Below are positions 36,035 to 45,456 of a stretch of DNA of 64,000 nt, in pieces (the first letter of the stretch is position 1; each line of letters opens with the position of its first letter). A program made the position numbers and the translations under genes. Source of the DNA: JAVBKU01 sp031553875. GTDB lineage: Bacteria; Bacteroidota; Bacteroidia; Bacteroidales; Rikenellaceae. The stretch covers positions 1 through 64,000 of the forward strand of contig JAVBKU010000005.1 in the NCBI GenBank assembly GCA_031553875.1. The letters are read 5' to 3'. The notes beneath the pieces were generated by a model, which saw only the letters and a program-made list of their open reading frames with translations, did no database searches and was not told the origin of the DNA.

Positions 36035-36652
36035 CTACACTTCCCTGTCGAAGGCGAAAAGCCAGTATGCTTTCACCATAGCCAGCTTTTCCCTGGTCTT
36101 ATATCCCGACTGCAGGCGCGGGTTATACGGCTGGCCCTTGATCCCCAGGGCCGTCAGGCCGAATCTCGATGCGATGTAAAGGCTTCGGGGCATATGGAAC
36201 ATGCTCGTGAGGATGATCACTTTCGAAACCCTGAATCTTTTCTTGAAATTTTTTATCGACGCGTAGGTGTGTACGCCCTGGTTGTCTATGAAAATATTTT
36301 CGCCCGGGATCGCGGAGTTATCCTCCAGATAGGCCCTCATCGCCGCCACGTCGTTGCTGTATATCTTAGTGCCGTCCCCCGAGATAACGAACTTCATATC
36401 AGGCCTCAGCCCGTGCAGGCGGATGGCCATATCCAACCGTTCGTTCAATATGGGGGTTAGCGCGTCGCCGGAGCCAAGCTTCGCTCCCAGTATTATACAA
36501 TGGGAGAAATCCTCCGGTACCTGATCAACGTCGCACATCATCTCATCGCTAAGACGCCCAACGCGGCTTCGTCTCAACAGAAAATAAATCAAGGGAAACA
36601 ACGCCGCCCAGGATATTTTTATCAGTAATGGATTCAATCTAATTTCTGGCAT
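36035..36652 (-). CDS. YdcF/SanA/ElyC-family membrane protein
   Basis: A 205-residue protein with one N-terminal membrane helix (ISWAALFPLIYFLL) and a DUF218 domain. Visible are HCIILGAKLGSGDALTPILNERLDMAI, ISGDGTKIYSNDVAAMRAYL, GVHTYASIKNFKKRFRVSKVIILTS and FHMPRSLYIASRFGL. The family (SanA, ElyC, YdcF) is linked to envelope polysaccharide precursor metabolism and vancomycin sensitivity. It lies next to the ATP-grasp triplet, which may indicate a shared glycan pathway. Confidence 0.8.
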   Translation of the reverse strand: MPEIRLNPLLIKISWAALFPLIYFLLRRSRVGRLSDEMMCDVDQVPEDFSHCIILGAKLGSGDALTPILNERLDMAIRLHGLRPDMKFVISGDGTKIYSNDVAAMRAYLEDNSAIPGENIFIDNQGVHTYASIKNFKKRFRVSKVIILTSMFHMPRSLYIASRFGLTALGIKGQPYNPRLQSGYKTREKLAMVKAYWLFAFDREV

Positions 36653-36677
36653 TTACATCTACGGAGAGTAAATTTAC

Positions 36678-36710
36678 GAAAACCGGATCTTTATTCAAAA
36701 TCCGGTTTTC
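36678..36710. terminator. Hairpin between metY and the YdcF-like gene
   Basis: An 11-bp inverted repeat GAAAACCGGAT with an 11-nt loop. It is 130 nt past the metY stop on the minus strand. It is plausibly the metY terminator, or a control element for the downstream gene; there is no clear T-tract. Confidence 0.4.
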
Positions 36711-36839
36711 AGTCAACTATATACATCCCCTAAAAACCGGTTAAATTCGTTTTCTTTAACCCGTTAGGTGAAATTAATTAAAATATTTTGATTCTCACAA
36801 CTAATATTCCTTATTCATGTCCCCTTTCTCCGACGAAAT

Positions 36840-38126
36840 CTATACGCGTGACAGCGCCTGTTCCAGATCGTAGAGCAGGTCGTCGATATGTTCCGTGCCG
36901 ATCGAAAGCCGTACTGTGCCCGGATAAATCCCTTGTCCGGCCAGCTCTTCGGCGCTCAACTGGGAATGGGTGGTGGTAGCGGGATGGATCACCAACGACT
37001 TCACATCGGCAACATTGGCCAGCAGGGAGAATATTTCCAGGCTGTCGATGAAGCGGTGGGCCTCCTGCTGCCCTCCCCTCACCTCGAACGTAAAGATAGA
37101 CCCGGCCCCATTGGGGAAATAACGCCGGTACAACTCGTGATCCGGATGTTCGGGCAGCGACGGATGATTCACTCCTTTTACTTTCGGATGCGCTTTCAGG
37201 AATTCAACCACCTTCAGGGCATTGGCCACGTGTCGCTCAACGCGCAAAGAAAGGGTCTCCAGGCCTTGCAGCAGGATAAAGGCGTTGACCGGGCTGATGG
37301 CCGCCCCCGTGTCGCGCAGCAATATGGCGCGAATGCGGGTAACGTATGCGGCCGCTCCGGCGGCATCGACGAAACGCACCCCGTGATAGCTCGCATCGGG
37401 CTCGGTGAGTTGCGGGAATTTACCGGAAGCCACCCAGTCGAACTTCCCCGAGTCGACTATAACGCCCCCCAGCGACGTTCCGTGGCCGCCGATGAATTTC
37501 GTCGCCGAATGCACCACGATATCGGCCCCATACTCAAATGGACGTATAAGGTAAGGCGTGCCGAATGTATTGTCGACGATAAGCGGGATACTGTGGCGAT
37601 GGGCTATCGCGGCCACCCTTTCTATGTCGATGATATTGGAGTTCGGATTCCCGAGCGTCTCGATGAATACGGCCTTAGTGTTTTCCTGTATGGCTTTCTC
37701 GAAATTCGACAAATCCTCCGGGTCGACGAACGTGGCGGTCACTCCATACGCAGGCAGTGTGTGGGCGAGCAGGTTGTACGTCCCTCCGTAGATGGTCTTA
37801 GCCGCTACGATATGGTCGCCCGCCCGGGTGATATTCTGAAAGGCATATGTGATAGCCGCCGCGCCAGATGCGACCGCCAGCCCCGCCACGCCGCCCTCGA
37901 GTGCAGCCACGCGCCCTTCGAAAACGCCCTGGGTGGAATTGGTCAGGCGCCCGTAGATATTCCCCGGGTCCTGCAGGCCGAATCGCGCCGCCGCGTGGGC
38001 CGAATTATGGAATACATAAGAGGTAGTCTGGTAGATGGGCACCGCACGGGCATCGGTCGCCGGATCGGGTTGCTCCTGTCCTACATGGAGTTGTAAGGTC
38101 TCGAAATGTAGCTTTCTCTTTGTCAT
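36840..38126 (-). CDS. metY: O-acetylhomoserine sulfhydrylase (PLP enzyme)
   Basis: A 428-residue PLP-dependent enzyme making homocysteine from O-acetylhomoserine and sulfide. The pattern LHFETLQLHVGQEQPDPATDARAVPIYQTTSYVF opens it, typical of MetY. The PLP lysine is in HSATKFIGGHGTSLGG (Lys210). Length and lack of signal peptide fit a cytosolic enzyme. A minus-strand promoter lies at 38171-38201, and an Lrp/AsnC gene is divergent, so that protein probably regulates it. Confidence 0.93.
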   Translation of the reverse strand: MTKRKLHFETLQLHVGQEQPDPATDARAVPIYQTTSYVFHNSAHAAARFGLQDPGNIYGRLTNSTQGVFEGRVAALEGGVAGLAVASGAAAITYAFQNITRAGDHIVAAKTIYGGTYNLLAHTLPAYGVTATFVDPEDLSNFEKAIQENTKAVFIETLGNPNSNIIDIERVAAIAHRHSIPLIVDNTFGTPYLIRPFEYGADIVVHSATKFIGGHGTSLGGVIVDSGKFDWVASGKFPQLTEPDASYHGVRFVDAAGAAAYVTRIRAILLRDTGAAISPVNAFILLQGLETLSLRVERHVANALKVVEFLKAHPKVKGVNHPSLPEHPDHELYRRYFPNGAGSIFTFEVRGGQQEAHRFIDSLEIFSLLANVADVKSLVIHPATTTHSQLSAEELAGQGIYPGTVRLSIGTEHIDDLLYDLEQALSRV

Positions 38127-38170
38127 GGCCGTATGTTTTTAAATGATTTGTTTTGCGTATTATTCTCCTG

Positions 38171-38201
38171 CAAAACTATTTATATAAGATATTTAAAACA
38201 A
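38171..38201 (-). promoter_or_regulatory. Bacteroidetes-type promoter for metY
   Basis: On the minus strand TTG (38201-38199), a 20-nt spacer and TAGTTTTG (38178-38171) match the phylum consensus. It is about 45 nt upstream of the metY ATG. Confidence 0.6.
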
Positions 38202-38303
38202 CAATCATACAAAATATAGATAATATCACTATGTTTGTACTTATACACAGAATAAACCTACTCGCCGATTCATCAAACCGGCGCTGAAAAAGAATTATAT
38301 TCT

Positions 38304-38765
38304 ATGGACACTTTGGACAAAACAGACCTGCAGATACTCCGCATACTGCAGGAAAACGCGCGGTTGACCACCAAAGAGCTGGCCGCAAGGGTAAACCTGT
38401 CGTCGACCCCGGTCTTCGAACGGCTTAAGCGGCTGGAAAACGGGGGCTACATCAAGAAATATATCGCCGTGGTCGACGCCGAGAAGCTCAACCAGGGCTT
38501 CATCGTATTTTGCAGCGTGAAGTTGAGCCGCCTCAACCGGGATATCGCCGACGAGTTCAGCCGCACGATCCAGGGTATGCCCGAGGTTACGGAGTGTTAT
38601 AATATATCGGGCCGTTATGACTATCTGCTGAAAATACACGCCCCCAACATGAAATACTACCAGGAGTTTATCCTCAACGTACTGGGGACTATCGAGAGCC
38701 TCGGGTCGCTCGAAAGCACGTTCGTGATGCACGAAGTGAAACACGAGTACGGCATACACATATAG
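38304..38765 (+). CDS. Lrp/AsnC-family transcriptional regulator
   Basis: A 153-residue regulator: HTH (about 5-50, DKTDLQILRILQENARLTTKELAARVNLS) and the RAM effector domain (about 65-145, FIVFCSVKLSR...YNISGRYDYLLKIH). It is divergent from metY across about 180 bp of AT-rich DNA, typical of a neighbour-regulating Lrp protein. An amino acid or methionine-related effector is likely. A TATGTTTG at 38230 may be its -7 element. Confidence 0.9.
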   Translation: MDTLDKTDLQILRILQENARLTTKELAARVNLSSTPVFERLKRLENGGYIKKYIAVVDAEKLNQGFIVFCSVKLSRLNRDIADEFSRTIQGMPEVTECYNISGRYDYLLKIHAPNMKYYQEFILNVLGTIESLGSLESTFVMHEVKHEYGIHI

Positions 38766-38784
38766 GGGATGCAAAAATCATTTG

Positions 38785-38832
38785 ATAATTTGAGGCTCAA
38801 AGCCAATAGCAGTCAATGATCCCTCAAATTAT
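38785..38832. terminator. Possible hairpin terminator of the lrp-type gene
   Basis: An 11-bp inverted repeat ATAATTTGAGG with a 26-nt loop just behind the regulator gene. AT-rich, weak. Confidence 0.4.
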
Positions 38833-38963
38833 TTCAGATATTGTTTCTGATTTTATAAAAAATATTTTACTATAATATTTGTATTATTGAAAAATTAAAT
38901 ATAATTTCGAGTAGAGTTTTTATCAAATATACTTTACGGCGCCCCCCTTAAAACTGTATAGCT

Positions 38964-41687
38964 ATGAAAAAACTTCTACTCCTTTGCGTTACCCTATGCG
39001 CCTCTTTCCTGTCCACGGGCCAGGAGAGCCATCACTCCCTACTGCGCAACAAGCTGTACTCCGGGTTTATGGAGTATTACAAGCTTGGAACCCCCGAAAA
39101 ACTATATATCCAGACCGACAAACCCTATTACAGCGCCGGGGAGGACATCTGGTTCAAAGGGTTCCTCACCAACAGCGTCACGGGAGAGATCTCGACCAAA
39201 AGCAAGTTCATATACATCGAGCTGGTCGACGCCACCAATAAAGTGGTGCATAAACAGAAGATCAAGGCCAATGATTGGGGCTTCGACGGGAAGTTCACTC
39301 TCTCGCCCGAAATACCCGTCGGCAAATACGCGATAAAGGCCTACACGCTGTGGATGCTCAACTGGGGCAAGGATTTCCTTTTCGAAAAGAAACTGGAGAT
39401 AGGCAACCTCATAGACCACAGGATCAACATCGCCGTATCCTATACCCTCGAATCCGAGAACAACGCGATAGCCCACCTGCTTGTCACCGACGCAAAGAAC
39501 AATCCCATGGTCGGCAGGGAGCTATATTACACGGTCAATCTACCCACCAGCTCGAGTATCAACACATTCCGCCTGGTGACCGACCAAGAGGGGAAAGCCC
39601 GGATCAAGTTCAACGCGAAGGACATAAAGGAAGACAGCTACATAGATATAAAAAGCGTATACAGCAACCTCTCGAGCGTCTACTTCCGTCGCTTCGTCAT
39701 CCCCGAATTCTCGGATAATTTCGACCTCCAGTTCTTTCCCGAGGGCGGTGCGTTCCTCGCCGGAGGCCCGCAGAGAGTGGCCTTCAAGGCCATGGCGGTT
39801 TCGGGCGTGAGCGAAGAGGTGACCGGTGCGATATTCGACGCCAACAACCGGGAGGTGGCCCAATTCTCCTCTTCCCACAAGGGGATGGGCTATTTCGAGA
39901 TGACCCCGGAGGCGGGAGCGGTGTACTACGCCAAGGCTAAATCCGCGTCAGGGTACAGCAAGAATATACCTCTGCCCGAAGTGCGTACTTCGGGATGCGT
40001 GCTGAGGGCTGAGCGGGTCAGGGACCGCATAATGTATTCGGTACGCCACTCTGACGACGTCAACGCTTCGCATCTCTATGTGGCCATACTCTCGGGCGGA
40101 AAACTGTTGAAAGTAGATAAATTCGAACCCGCCCGTCCGATACGCAGGTTCTCGACCAAGGGTTGTCCGTCGGGGATAATGAACATAGCGCTGATGGACA
40201 AGGAGGGCAGCGTGCTCTCCGAACGCCTGCTCTTCATCAAGGGCGACAGCACACCCATCATGAATGTCACCACCGATAAAGCCGATTATGCCGGACGCCA
40301 GCAGGTCGAGATGGAGATACACCTCGTTGATGCGGCAGGCAAGCCACTGTCGGGCCAGTTTGCCATGTCGGTCACCGACGCAGGCCTGGTAGCCAGGGAC
40401 ACCCTCTCCGACAACGTGGTCTCTTACATGCTCCTTTCATCGGATATAAAGGGCAACATTGAGGAGCCCGCCTACTACTTCTCGTCCGATTCGCCCGAGG
40501 TTAACGCCAACCTCGATATATTGATGATGACCCAGGGGTGGAAACGTTTCGACCTGACCGACATAGTCAAAAGGAAATTCTCCGCGCCCGAAATGGCCCA
40601 TGAAGAGTCGTACAACATAACTGGCGACGTAACAGGATTTTTCGGCAATGCCGCCCGTAAACCGTCGCTGGCGTTGTTCATCCCCCGCCAACGCTATATG
40701 GATGTCTTCAAGCTCGACAAAAGCCATAAGTTCCACATAAGCGGCATAGACACCCCCGACACCACCACCATAATACTCCATACCGTGGGCCGTTTCGGAG
40801 GTCTGTTCCTCAACCTCAACCTTAACAGGGCGGAGGAACTGCTGCCCGGGATAAAGTTCTCACGCAGCAGGCTGGCTACCCCTCCCGTCATTCCGCCGGC
40901 ATACCTGTCGCAGATGAAGGAAAAGTATTATTACGAAGGAGGGGAGAAGGTATATATGTTCGACGAGGTGACCGTCACAGCGAGCCGTATAAGCAAAGTA
41001 TTCGGCATTGATGACGTGGTACCGACGTACAGTATCGACGGCCGCAGGCTCGAGGCCTACGCCAACGCCGACATATACTCCCTGCTCCGCACCCTGCCGG
41101 GGGTGAGGGTCAAATATGGGAGTAACGTGTTTGCAAGCACGACGACCGGATACGCGACAGTTTGGGTGGATGGGACCATGCCTCTGATATATATAGATGG
41201 CTTGCAGATGTACCAGATCGACCTGGAGGCTATCAACATGAAGGAGATCGCGAAGATAGACCTGGTTACCGGCCCCGACGCCCTCTTATTCGGATTTGCG
41301 GGCGACAGGTCGTACGGGGTTATATCCATAACCCTCAAGCCGGACGCCTCGTTCAACAGGATACACCCCAACAACTTCGCCATGATAACGCCTCTGGGCT
41401 ATTCGAGGCCCGCGGAGTTCTACAATCCTAAGTATGGCACTCCGGAGCAGAAGGATAACCAGTCTCCCGACCTGCGCACCACCATCTGTTGGGATCCGCA
41501 CATCAAAGTCGATTCGACAGGTGTGGCCAGGGTCAACTTCTACACCGCCGACAGTAGCACCGCCTACGACGTGACGCTCGAAGGGGTAACCTCGAACGGC
41601 TCTCCCTGCCGCTACGAGGGTAAAATATCACGCGGAACGAAGGACCTTACACTACTTAGTAAAATCCCGAGTGTCGCGGATCAATAG
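38964..41687 (+). CDS. Large exported MG2 / TonB-plug domain protein
   Basis: A 907-residue protein with a signal peptide (MKKLLLLCVTLCASFLSTGQ). Residues about 45-140 are an MG2-like beta domain (PEKLYIQTDKPYYSAGEDIW), followed by more beta-sandwich sequence. A TonB-receptor plug-like region lies at about 670-810 (YMFDEVTVTASR...DIYSLLRTLPGVRV...VWVDGTMPLIYIDGL). There is no outer-membrane beta barrel after the plug, so it is not a normal receptor. Such proteins are common in Bacteroidetes with unknown role, perhaps periplasmic or surface assembly. It is monocistronic; the hairpin at 41801 follows. Confidence 0.8.
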   Translation: MKKLLLLCVTLCASFLSTGQESHHSLLRNKLYSGFMEYYKLGTPEKLYIQTDKPYYSAGEDIWFKGFLTNSVTGEISTKSKFIYIELVDATNKVVHKQKIKANDWGFDGKFTLSPEIPVGKYAIKAYTLWMLNWGKDFLFEKKLEIGNLIDHRINIAVSYTLESENNAIAHLLVTDAKNNPMVGRELYYTVNLPTSSSINTFRLVTDQEGKARIKFNAKDIKEDSYIDIKSVYSNLSSVYFRRFVIPEFSDNFDLQFFPEGGAFLAGGPQRVAFKAMAVSGVSEEVTGAIFDANNREVAQFSSSHKGMGYFEMTPEAGAVYYAKAKSASGYSKNIPLPEVRTSGCVLRAERVRDRIMYSVRHSDDVNASHLYVAILSGGKLLKVDKFEPARPIRRFSTKGCPSGIMNIALMDKEGSVLSERLLFIKGDSTPIMNVTTDKADYAGRQQVEMEIHLVDAAGKPLSGQFAMSVTDAGLVARDTLSDNVVSYMLLSSDIKGNIEEPAYYFSSDSPEVNANLDILMMTQGWKRFDLTDIVKRKFSAPEMAHEESYNITGDVTGFFGNAARKPSLALFIPRQRYMDVFKLDKSHKFHISGIDTPDTTTIILHTVGRFGGLFLNLNLNRAEELLPGIKFSRSRLATPPVIPPAYLSQMKEKYYYEGGEKVYMFDEVTVTASRISKVFGIDDVVPTYSIDGRRLEAYANADIYSLLRTLPGVRVKYGSNVFASTTTGYATVWVDGTMPLIYIDGLQMYQIDLEAINMKEIAKIDLVTGPDALLFGFAGDRSYGVISITLKPDASFNRIHPNNFAMITPLGYSRPAEFYNPKYGTPEQKDNQSPDLRTTICWDPHIKVDSTGVARVNFYTADSSTAYDVTLEGVTSNGSPCRYEGKISRGTKDLTLLSKIPSVADQ

Positions 41688-41800
41688 ACCGGAATTTAAG
41701 CCGGGTGGTTTACAGCGCATCCCAAATAGCTGATCTTGTCGGAGATCACTGTGTTTTATAAGCGCCAAAACAGCCCCCTTACCGCCTCATCAAAAGAAAC

Positions 41801-41840
41801 AAGCCTTCAAGTTGCTTCCGATCAGCTAACTTGAAGGCTT
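41801..41840. terminator. Hairpin terminator with conserved apical loop
   Basis: A 13-bp stem (AAGCCTTCAAGTT with its complement) extended by GCT/AGC around TCCGATC, followed by GCTTTTGATA. The apical part (GCT-xx-CGATCAGCTAA) is shared with the tRNA-Cys terminator at 50138 although the outer stems differ. Confidence 0.8.
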
Positions 41841-41961
41841 GCTTTTGATATCTGAAGAGGAGGTTGATTAGGCATCGGGACGCTACCGACAAAAAACTAT
41901 CCGGAGTGAATTTATTTCCGATGTTTATTAACTTTGTCGACGCCTATAAACTGTGTAATCG

Positions 41962-43077
41962 ATGGATTATTTACCCTATTTACTTATCGACTCTTTTTTC
42001 GACCTGCTGATGACCGTTGGGGGCATTACGCTCATCGCCATGTCGCGGGGCAACAGGATGCGGCTGCTGTTCGGCATCCTGGCGCTGGCAGTAGGTTTGA
42101 CCTTCATGGACGACAACATCGAGCTGCTACTGTCACCGGATCTATCACCGGTGACACACGGATATTCCTACGCCGACATCTTGGTCCCCGGCCGTATGAT
42201 GGAGTGGATCCTGCCCGCCACGGCGTGTTCGTTATTCCCGCTCATATCGCTTCGGCCCGGATTTCTCTCCCCGCTACGGTTGGTGCTCTTTTCGCTCCCC
42301 ATCGGAGCCACCATGCTCACGCAGTGGTGCTACGACCTATTCAACGGCACCATAACCCGCCTGCACAGCCTCTCGGACGTGGTGGCAAACATCGGTGAAA
42401 TGGACGTGAAGGTCCGCCTTTTCGTCTTCGCCATGGGGGTAATTGTGCCGTCGATCTATTTTTTCTTCCCATTCCTATGGCGTTTCGCCTCGGTCAAACG
42501 CAAAACCACCCCCCTGATGTGGGCCTTCATCGCAGGGATGTTCGTCATACTGATCTATTACGCCGCTTTCATGCTCGTGCCGAGCAAGTTTCTTTTCGCG
42601 ACGTTCAACGTGGTCGTAGAGATTTTCTTTATTGTATTCATGGTGCTGTTCATCAGGCGCGACGATCCGCTCTCTTTCCGTGAATCGCAGGGCAAATACA
42701 TCGTCCCGCACCAGCCTTCGCCCGAAGAGTCGCTTTACGCAGACATGGAGGCGTGGCTCGAACGGAACCACCCTTTCACCGATCCGCAATATTCTATCAC
42801 GAACCTCGCCGCGAGCCTTAACGCCAGGTCCTCGCATGTTAACGAAGCCGTCAAAGCCGGCGGTTTTTCCGGTTTCCGCGAATACATGAATTACCTGCGC
42901 GTGGAATATTTCAAAGGTCTCGCCAGGTCAGAACGCACCAAATCGATCAAGGAACTGATGCATGAATCCGGCTTCACGTCGCGTTCGAGTTTTTACCGTC
43001 TTTTTGCGGAGTATGAAAATATGACCCCATCTGATTATATCGACAGCATCCGACGAAAAAAGCAAGTCGCCCCGTAG
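41962..43077 (+). CDS. Membrane-bound AraC-family regulator
   Basis: A 371-residue protein. The first about 230 residues form six or seven membrane segments (MDYLPYLLIDSFFDLLMTVGG to FNVVVEIFFIVFMVLFI). The C-terminal about 110 residues are an AraC-type double HTH (ITNLAASLNARSSHVNEAVKA, IKELMHESGFTSRSSFYRLFAEYENMTPSDY). This layout is found in Bacteroidetes as a membrane-sensing one-component regulator. The signal and targets are unknown. It is convergent with glsA, so a role in the gad operon is possible but not shown. Confidence 0.85.
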   Translation: MDYLPYLLIDSFFDLLMTVGGITLIAMSRGNRMRLLFGILALAVGLTFMDDNIELLLSPDLSPVTHGYSYADILVPGRMMEWILPATACSLFPLISLRPGFLSPLRLVLFSLPIGATMLTQWCYDLFNGTITRLHSLSDVVANIGEMDVKVRLFVFAMGVIVPSIYFFFPFLWRFASVKRKTTPLMWAFIAGMFVILIYYAAFMLVPSKFLFATFNVVVEIFFIVFMVLFIRRDDPLSFRESQGKYIVPHQPSPEESLYADMEAWLERNHPFTDPQYSITNLAASLNARSSHVNEAVKAGGFSGFREYMNYLRVEYFKGLARSERTKSIKELMHESGFTSRSSFYRLFAEYENMTPSDYIDSIRRKKQVAP

Positions 43078-43101
43078 GCCCCGGAAGAGAGTCAACAAGA
43101 T

Positions 43102-43134
43102 AGCCCCCGCAAGAATAAATTTCTTGCGGGGGCT
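43102..43134. terminator. Bidirectional terminator
   Basis: A perfect 14-bp stem (AGCCCCCGCAAGAA with its complement) and a 5-nt loop between the convergent AraC gene and glsA. Confidence 0.88.
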
Positions 43135-43178
43135 AATAAGAATTACAAACGTGACAGATTCACTAAACTACCCTGCTG

Positions 43179-44252
43179 CTATTTGCACATACAGTTTTTA
43201 CTGTAGATATTGGCGCCGAGTGCGGTAGCGATATACTCGATGGCTTTCTGTGCGCGAACGCTATTACCCACCGCATCCACGGGAGGTGCAAAGGCAGCAA
43301 TGGCCATCTTACCGGGGACCACGGCCACGATACCGCCACCCACGCCACTCTTAGAGGGCAGGCCCACTCTGTACATCCACACTCCGGTGGCTTCATACAA
43401 GCCCTCCATACCCATCACGGCCAGCACCTTGGGCACATACTCGCTCTTAAGCAGGAGCTTGCCTGTTACGGGGTGCTTCCCGCCGTTAGCCAGCACAGCG
43501 CCCATATTGGCCAGGTCCTCGGGCGTCACTCCGATAGAGCACTGGCGTGTATAACTGTCGCACGCGTCGAGCGGATCGGCCCACATATGGCCATAGGCGT
43601 CAAGAAGCATGGCAATGGCTCGGTTATGCTGATTGGTGGCGGCTTCAGACTTATAAAGTTCGTCGATCACTGTCAGCTTGCGGTTGGCCATATCGCTCAT
43701 ATAGGTGAGTATCTTGGCAAACTGGTCCTCGCGCGAGGTGCCCTTTATCAGGCTGTTGGTGGCCATAGCCCCCGCATTCACTATGGGGCTGACAGGTTTG
43801 TAGCCCTCCAGTTCGATGGCTATCACCGAATTGAACGGCATACCTGTAGCTCCCACGCCGATGCTGTCGGCAATGAAATCGGGCCCGACTGTCTGCATAG
43901 CCTGGGCGAGTACGAAGGCTTTGGAGATCGACTCTATACCAAACGTATAACCCGCGTCGCCCGACTTGTAGAGCTTACCGTCGGTGGTCATTACGGCGAT
44001 ACCGAAAAGGCTCGACGGAATATTCGCGAGGAAAGGAATGTAGTCGGCGTTCTTGCCGGTGTTGTCGCCCTTGAATTTGGCATAGGCCTGGTCGATCACC
44101 TGCTGGATGGAGGGCATCATGGTCATGGTGCCCTCCATCTTGGAACTCTTTGCAGTCGATTTTGTCTGACTGTTCACGTTCTGCGCCAGCATGGGAGTAA
44201 ACAGCATGGCGGCGGCCAGAAACGTCACTGTAAATACGGATAACTTTTTCAT
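43179..44252 (-). CDS. glsA: Glutaminase A with signal peptide
   Basis: A 357-residue serine-dependent beta-lactamase-fold glutaminase converting glutamine to glutamate and ammonia. The catalytic Ser/Lys pair is in SISK (Ser108, Lys111). Other blocks are NAGAMATNSLIKG, SEAATNQHNRAIAM and VGLPSKSGVGGGIVAVVPG. An N-terminal signal peptide (MKKLSVFTVTFLAAAMLFTP) predicts a periplasmic enzyme, unlike cytosolic E. coli YbaS. It is the last gene of gadB-gadC-porin-glsA; ammonia release outside the cytoplasm would help neutralise acid. Confidence 0.9.
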   Translation of the reverse strand: MKKLSVFTVTFLAAAMLFTPMLAQNVNSQTKSTAKSSKMEGTMTMMPSIQQVIDQAYAKFKGDNTGKNADYIPFLANIPSSLFGIAVMTTDGKLYKSGDAGYTFGIESISKAFVLAQAMQTVGPDFIADSIGVGATGMPFNSVIAIELEGYKPVSPIVNAGAMATNSLIKGTSREDQFAKILTYMSDMANRKLTVIDELYKSEAATNQHNRAIAMLLDAYGHMWADPLDACDSYTRQCSIGVTPEDLANMGAVLANGGKHPVTGKLLLKSEYVPKVLAVMGMEGLYEATGVWMYRVGLPSKSGVGGGIVAVVPGKMAIAAFAPPVDAVGNSVRAQKAIEYIATALGANIYSKNCMCK

Positions 44253-44265
44253 GATATTATGTTTT

Positions 44266-45456
44266 TTACATTGTTATAAATGCGGTCCATTGTATACGTA
44301 GGTCTTCGCCGCGTTGGCCGTTGAGGTTCTTGCGGTTACCGTAGAGCACTTCTATCCCTGTCTTGAAATATTTATTGGGATACCACAACAGATTCACAGC
44401 ACCGTAGTTGGTCTGTTCAATAGTTGTAGGAGGCATATAACTGCGATTATTACGCACGCTGATATTACCCCAGCCTATCGTCGAGCTGAGTTTTTTGCTC
44501 CACCAGCGATCGTAGAAAGCCCACAGGTAGAGCTGGGTCGATGTGCGCAGCTGCTGTCCGGGAGGCGGGCCGGGCAGGGCGTCGTAACCCTCCCCGCTCA
44601 GGTCCTCGCTGTAACGCGCATATCCGGAACCGAAGGCGATCTGGAATTTGATCGCATCGCGGCCCCAGGTGCGTATGTTACCGGTGAGATTGCCTGCCCC
44701 GCCTATAATATTCTTAGTGACGTTGGCGTCTCCCCGATAGGTGATCGGGTGCAGCAAGCCTGCAATACGCAGATGGCTGTTCCCGCCGTCCCAGGTGTAG
44801 GTATAACTGGCCGTAAAGTCGGGATAGAGGTTACGCGAACTCCAATCCGACCCTTCGGGGAAGGTGACGTCGCTACCCGGCTGCTCGATTGACACGGCCA
44901 GAGCGCCGTGCTTGCCGAGCGGCTGGGTGAAGCGGGCCTGCACCTGACGTGTCCACACGTAGGCATTCGGGCCCCAGTAGTCGACCAGGTTGGGCCAGAT
45001 ATTACTGTCCATGAAGTTCGACCAGTACTGACCGAAACCCCACTTACCCAAGCTGATCCAAGCGTGGCGGATACGCGGGTTCGACGAGTTGTCGGGCCCC
45101 CAGAGGTCGAATTCGAGGATCGCATAGAAATCGCCCACCTTCTTTACCGGCCCGAATGCGGAGAAACTCAACCTCGACTGGCGTATACTGAACGTGGTGG
45201 CGGAGTTGTCATTGGTCGGCACGGTGATCGTCGAGGGTTGGAACGCATAACGGTCGCCTATCTCCCTCGTGTCGTACATGAAGTCGGCCTGCACGTAGCC
45301 GCCGATCTTCAGCTGGATGCCCTTTATGTCGGTAACCACCAATCCCATACGGCTGTTTTCCAAATCGTTACGAGACAGGGCTTCTTGCCCGCGTACGCCC
45401 GAAGATATTATCAGAGCGCAGGCGAGCAACACAGGTGTCAGTATATTCTTTTTCAT
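44266..45456 (-). CDS. DcaP-like outer-membrane porin
   Basis: A 396-residue protein with a signal peptide and an alternating beta-barrel pattern. The N-terminal GIQLKIGGYVQADFMYDTREIG and FSIRQSRLSFSAFG resemble DcaP-type trimeric porins, and the last residue is Met after a beta-strand-like end (IQWTAFITM). It lies inside the gad operon: its ATG overlaps the gadC stop by 4 nt and glsA starts 13 nt after it. It could admit glutamine or glutamate to the periplasm; that is inference. Confidence 0.8.
   Translation of the reverse strand: MKKNILTPVLLACALIISSGVRGQEALSRNDLENSRMGLVVTDIKGIQLKIGGYVQADFMYDTREIGDRYAFQPSTITVPTNDNSATTFSIRQSRLSFSAFGPVKKVGDFYAILEFDLWGPDNSSNPRIRHAWISLGKWGFGQYWSNFMDSNIWPNLVDYWGPNAYVWTRQVQARFTQPLGKHGALAVSIEQPGSDVTFPEGSDWSSRNLYPDFTASYTYTWDGGNSHLRIAGLLHPITYRGDANVTKNIIGGAGNLTGNIRTWGRDAIKFQIAFGSGYARYSEDLSGEGYDALPGPPPGQQLRTSTQLYLWAFYDRWWSKKLSSTIGWGNISVRNNRSYMPPTTIEQTNYGAVNLLWYPNKYFKTGIEVLYGNRKNLNGQRGEDLRIQWTAFITM

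Noticed and set aside
36888..38096. A 402-codon plus-strand ORF opposite metY
   Set aside because: It is an antisense shadow of a clear PLP enzyme, has no recognisable motif and an unlikely composition (Arg/His/Gly-rich).
41841..41880. tRNA remnant next to the hairpin at 41801
   Set aside because: Sequence after the hairpin resembles the 3' edge of the tRNA-Cys locus for about 15 bases, but no cloverleaf arms or T-loop can be formed.
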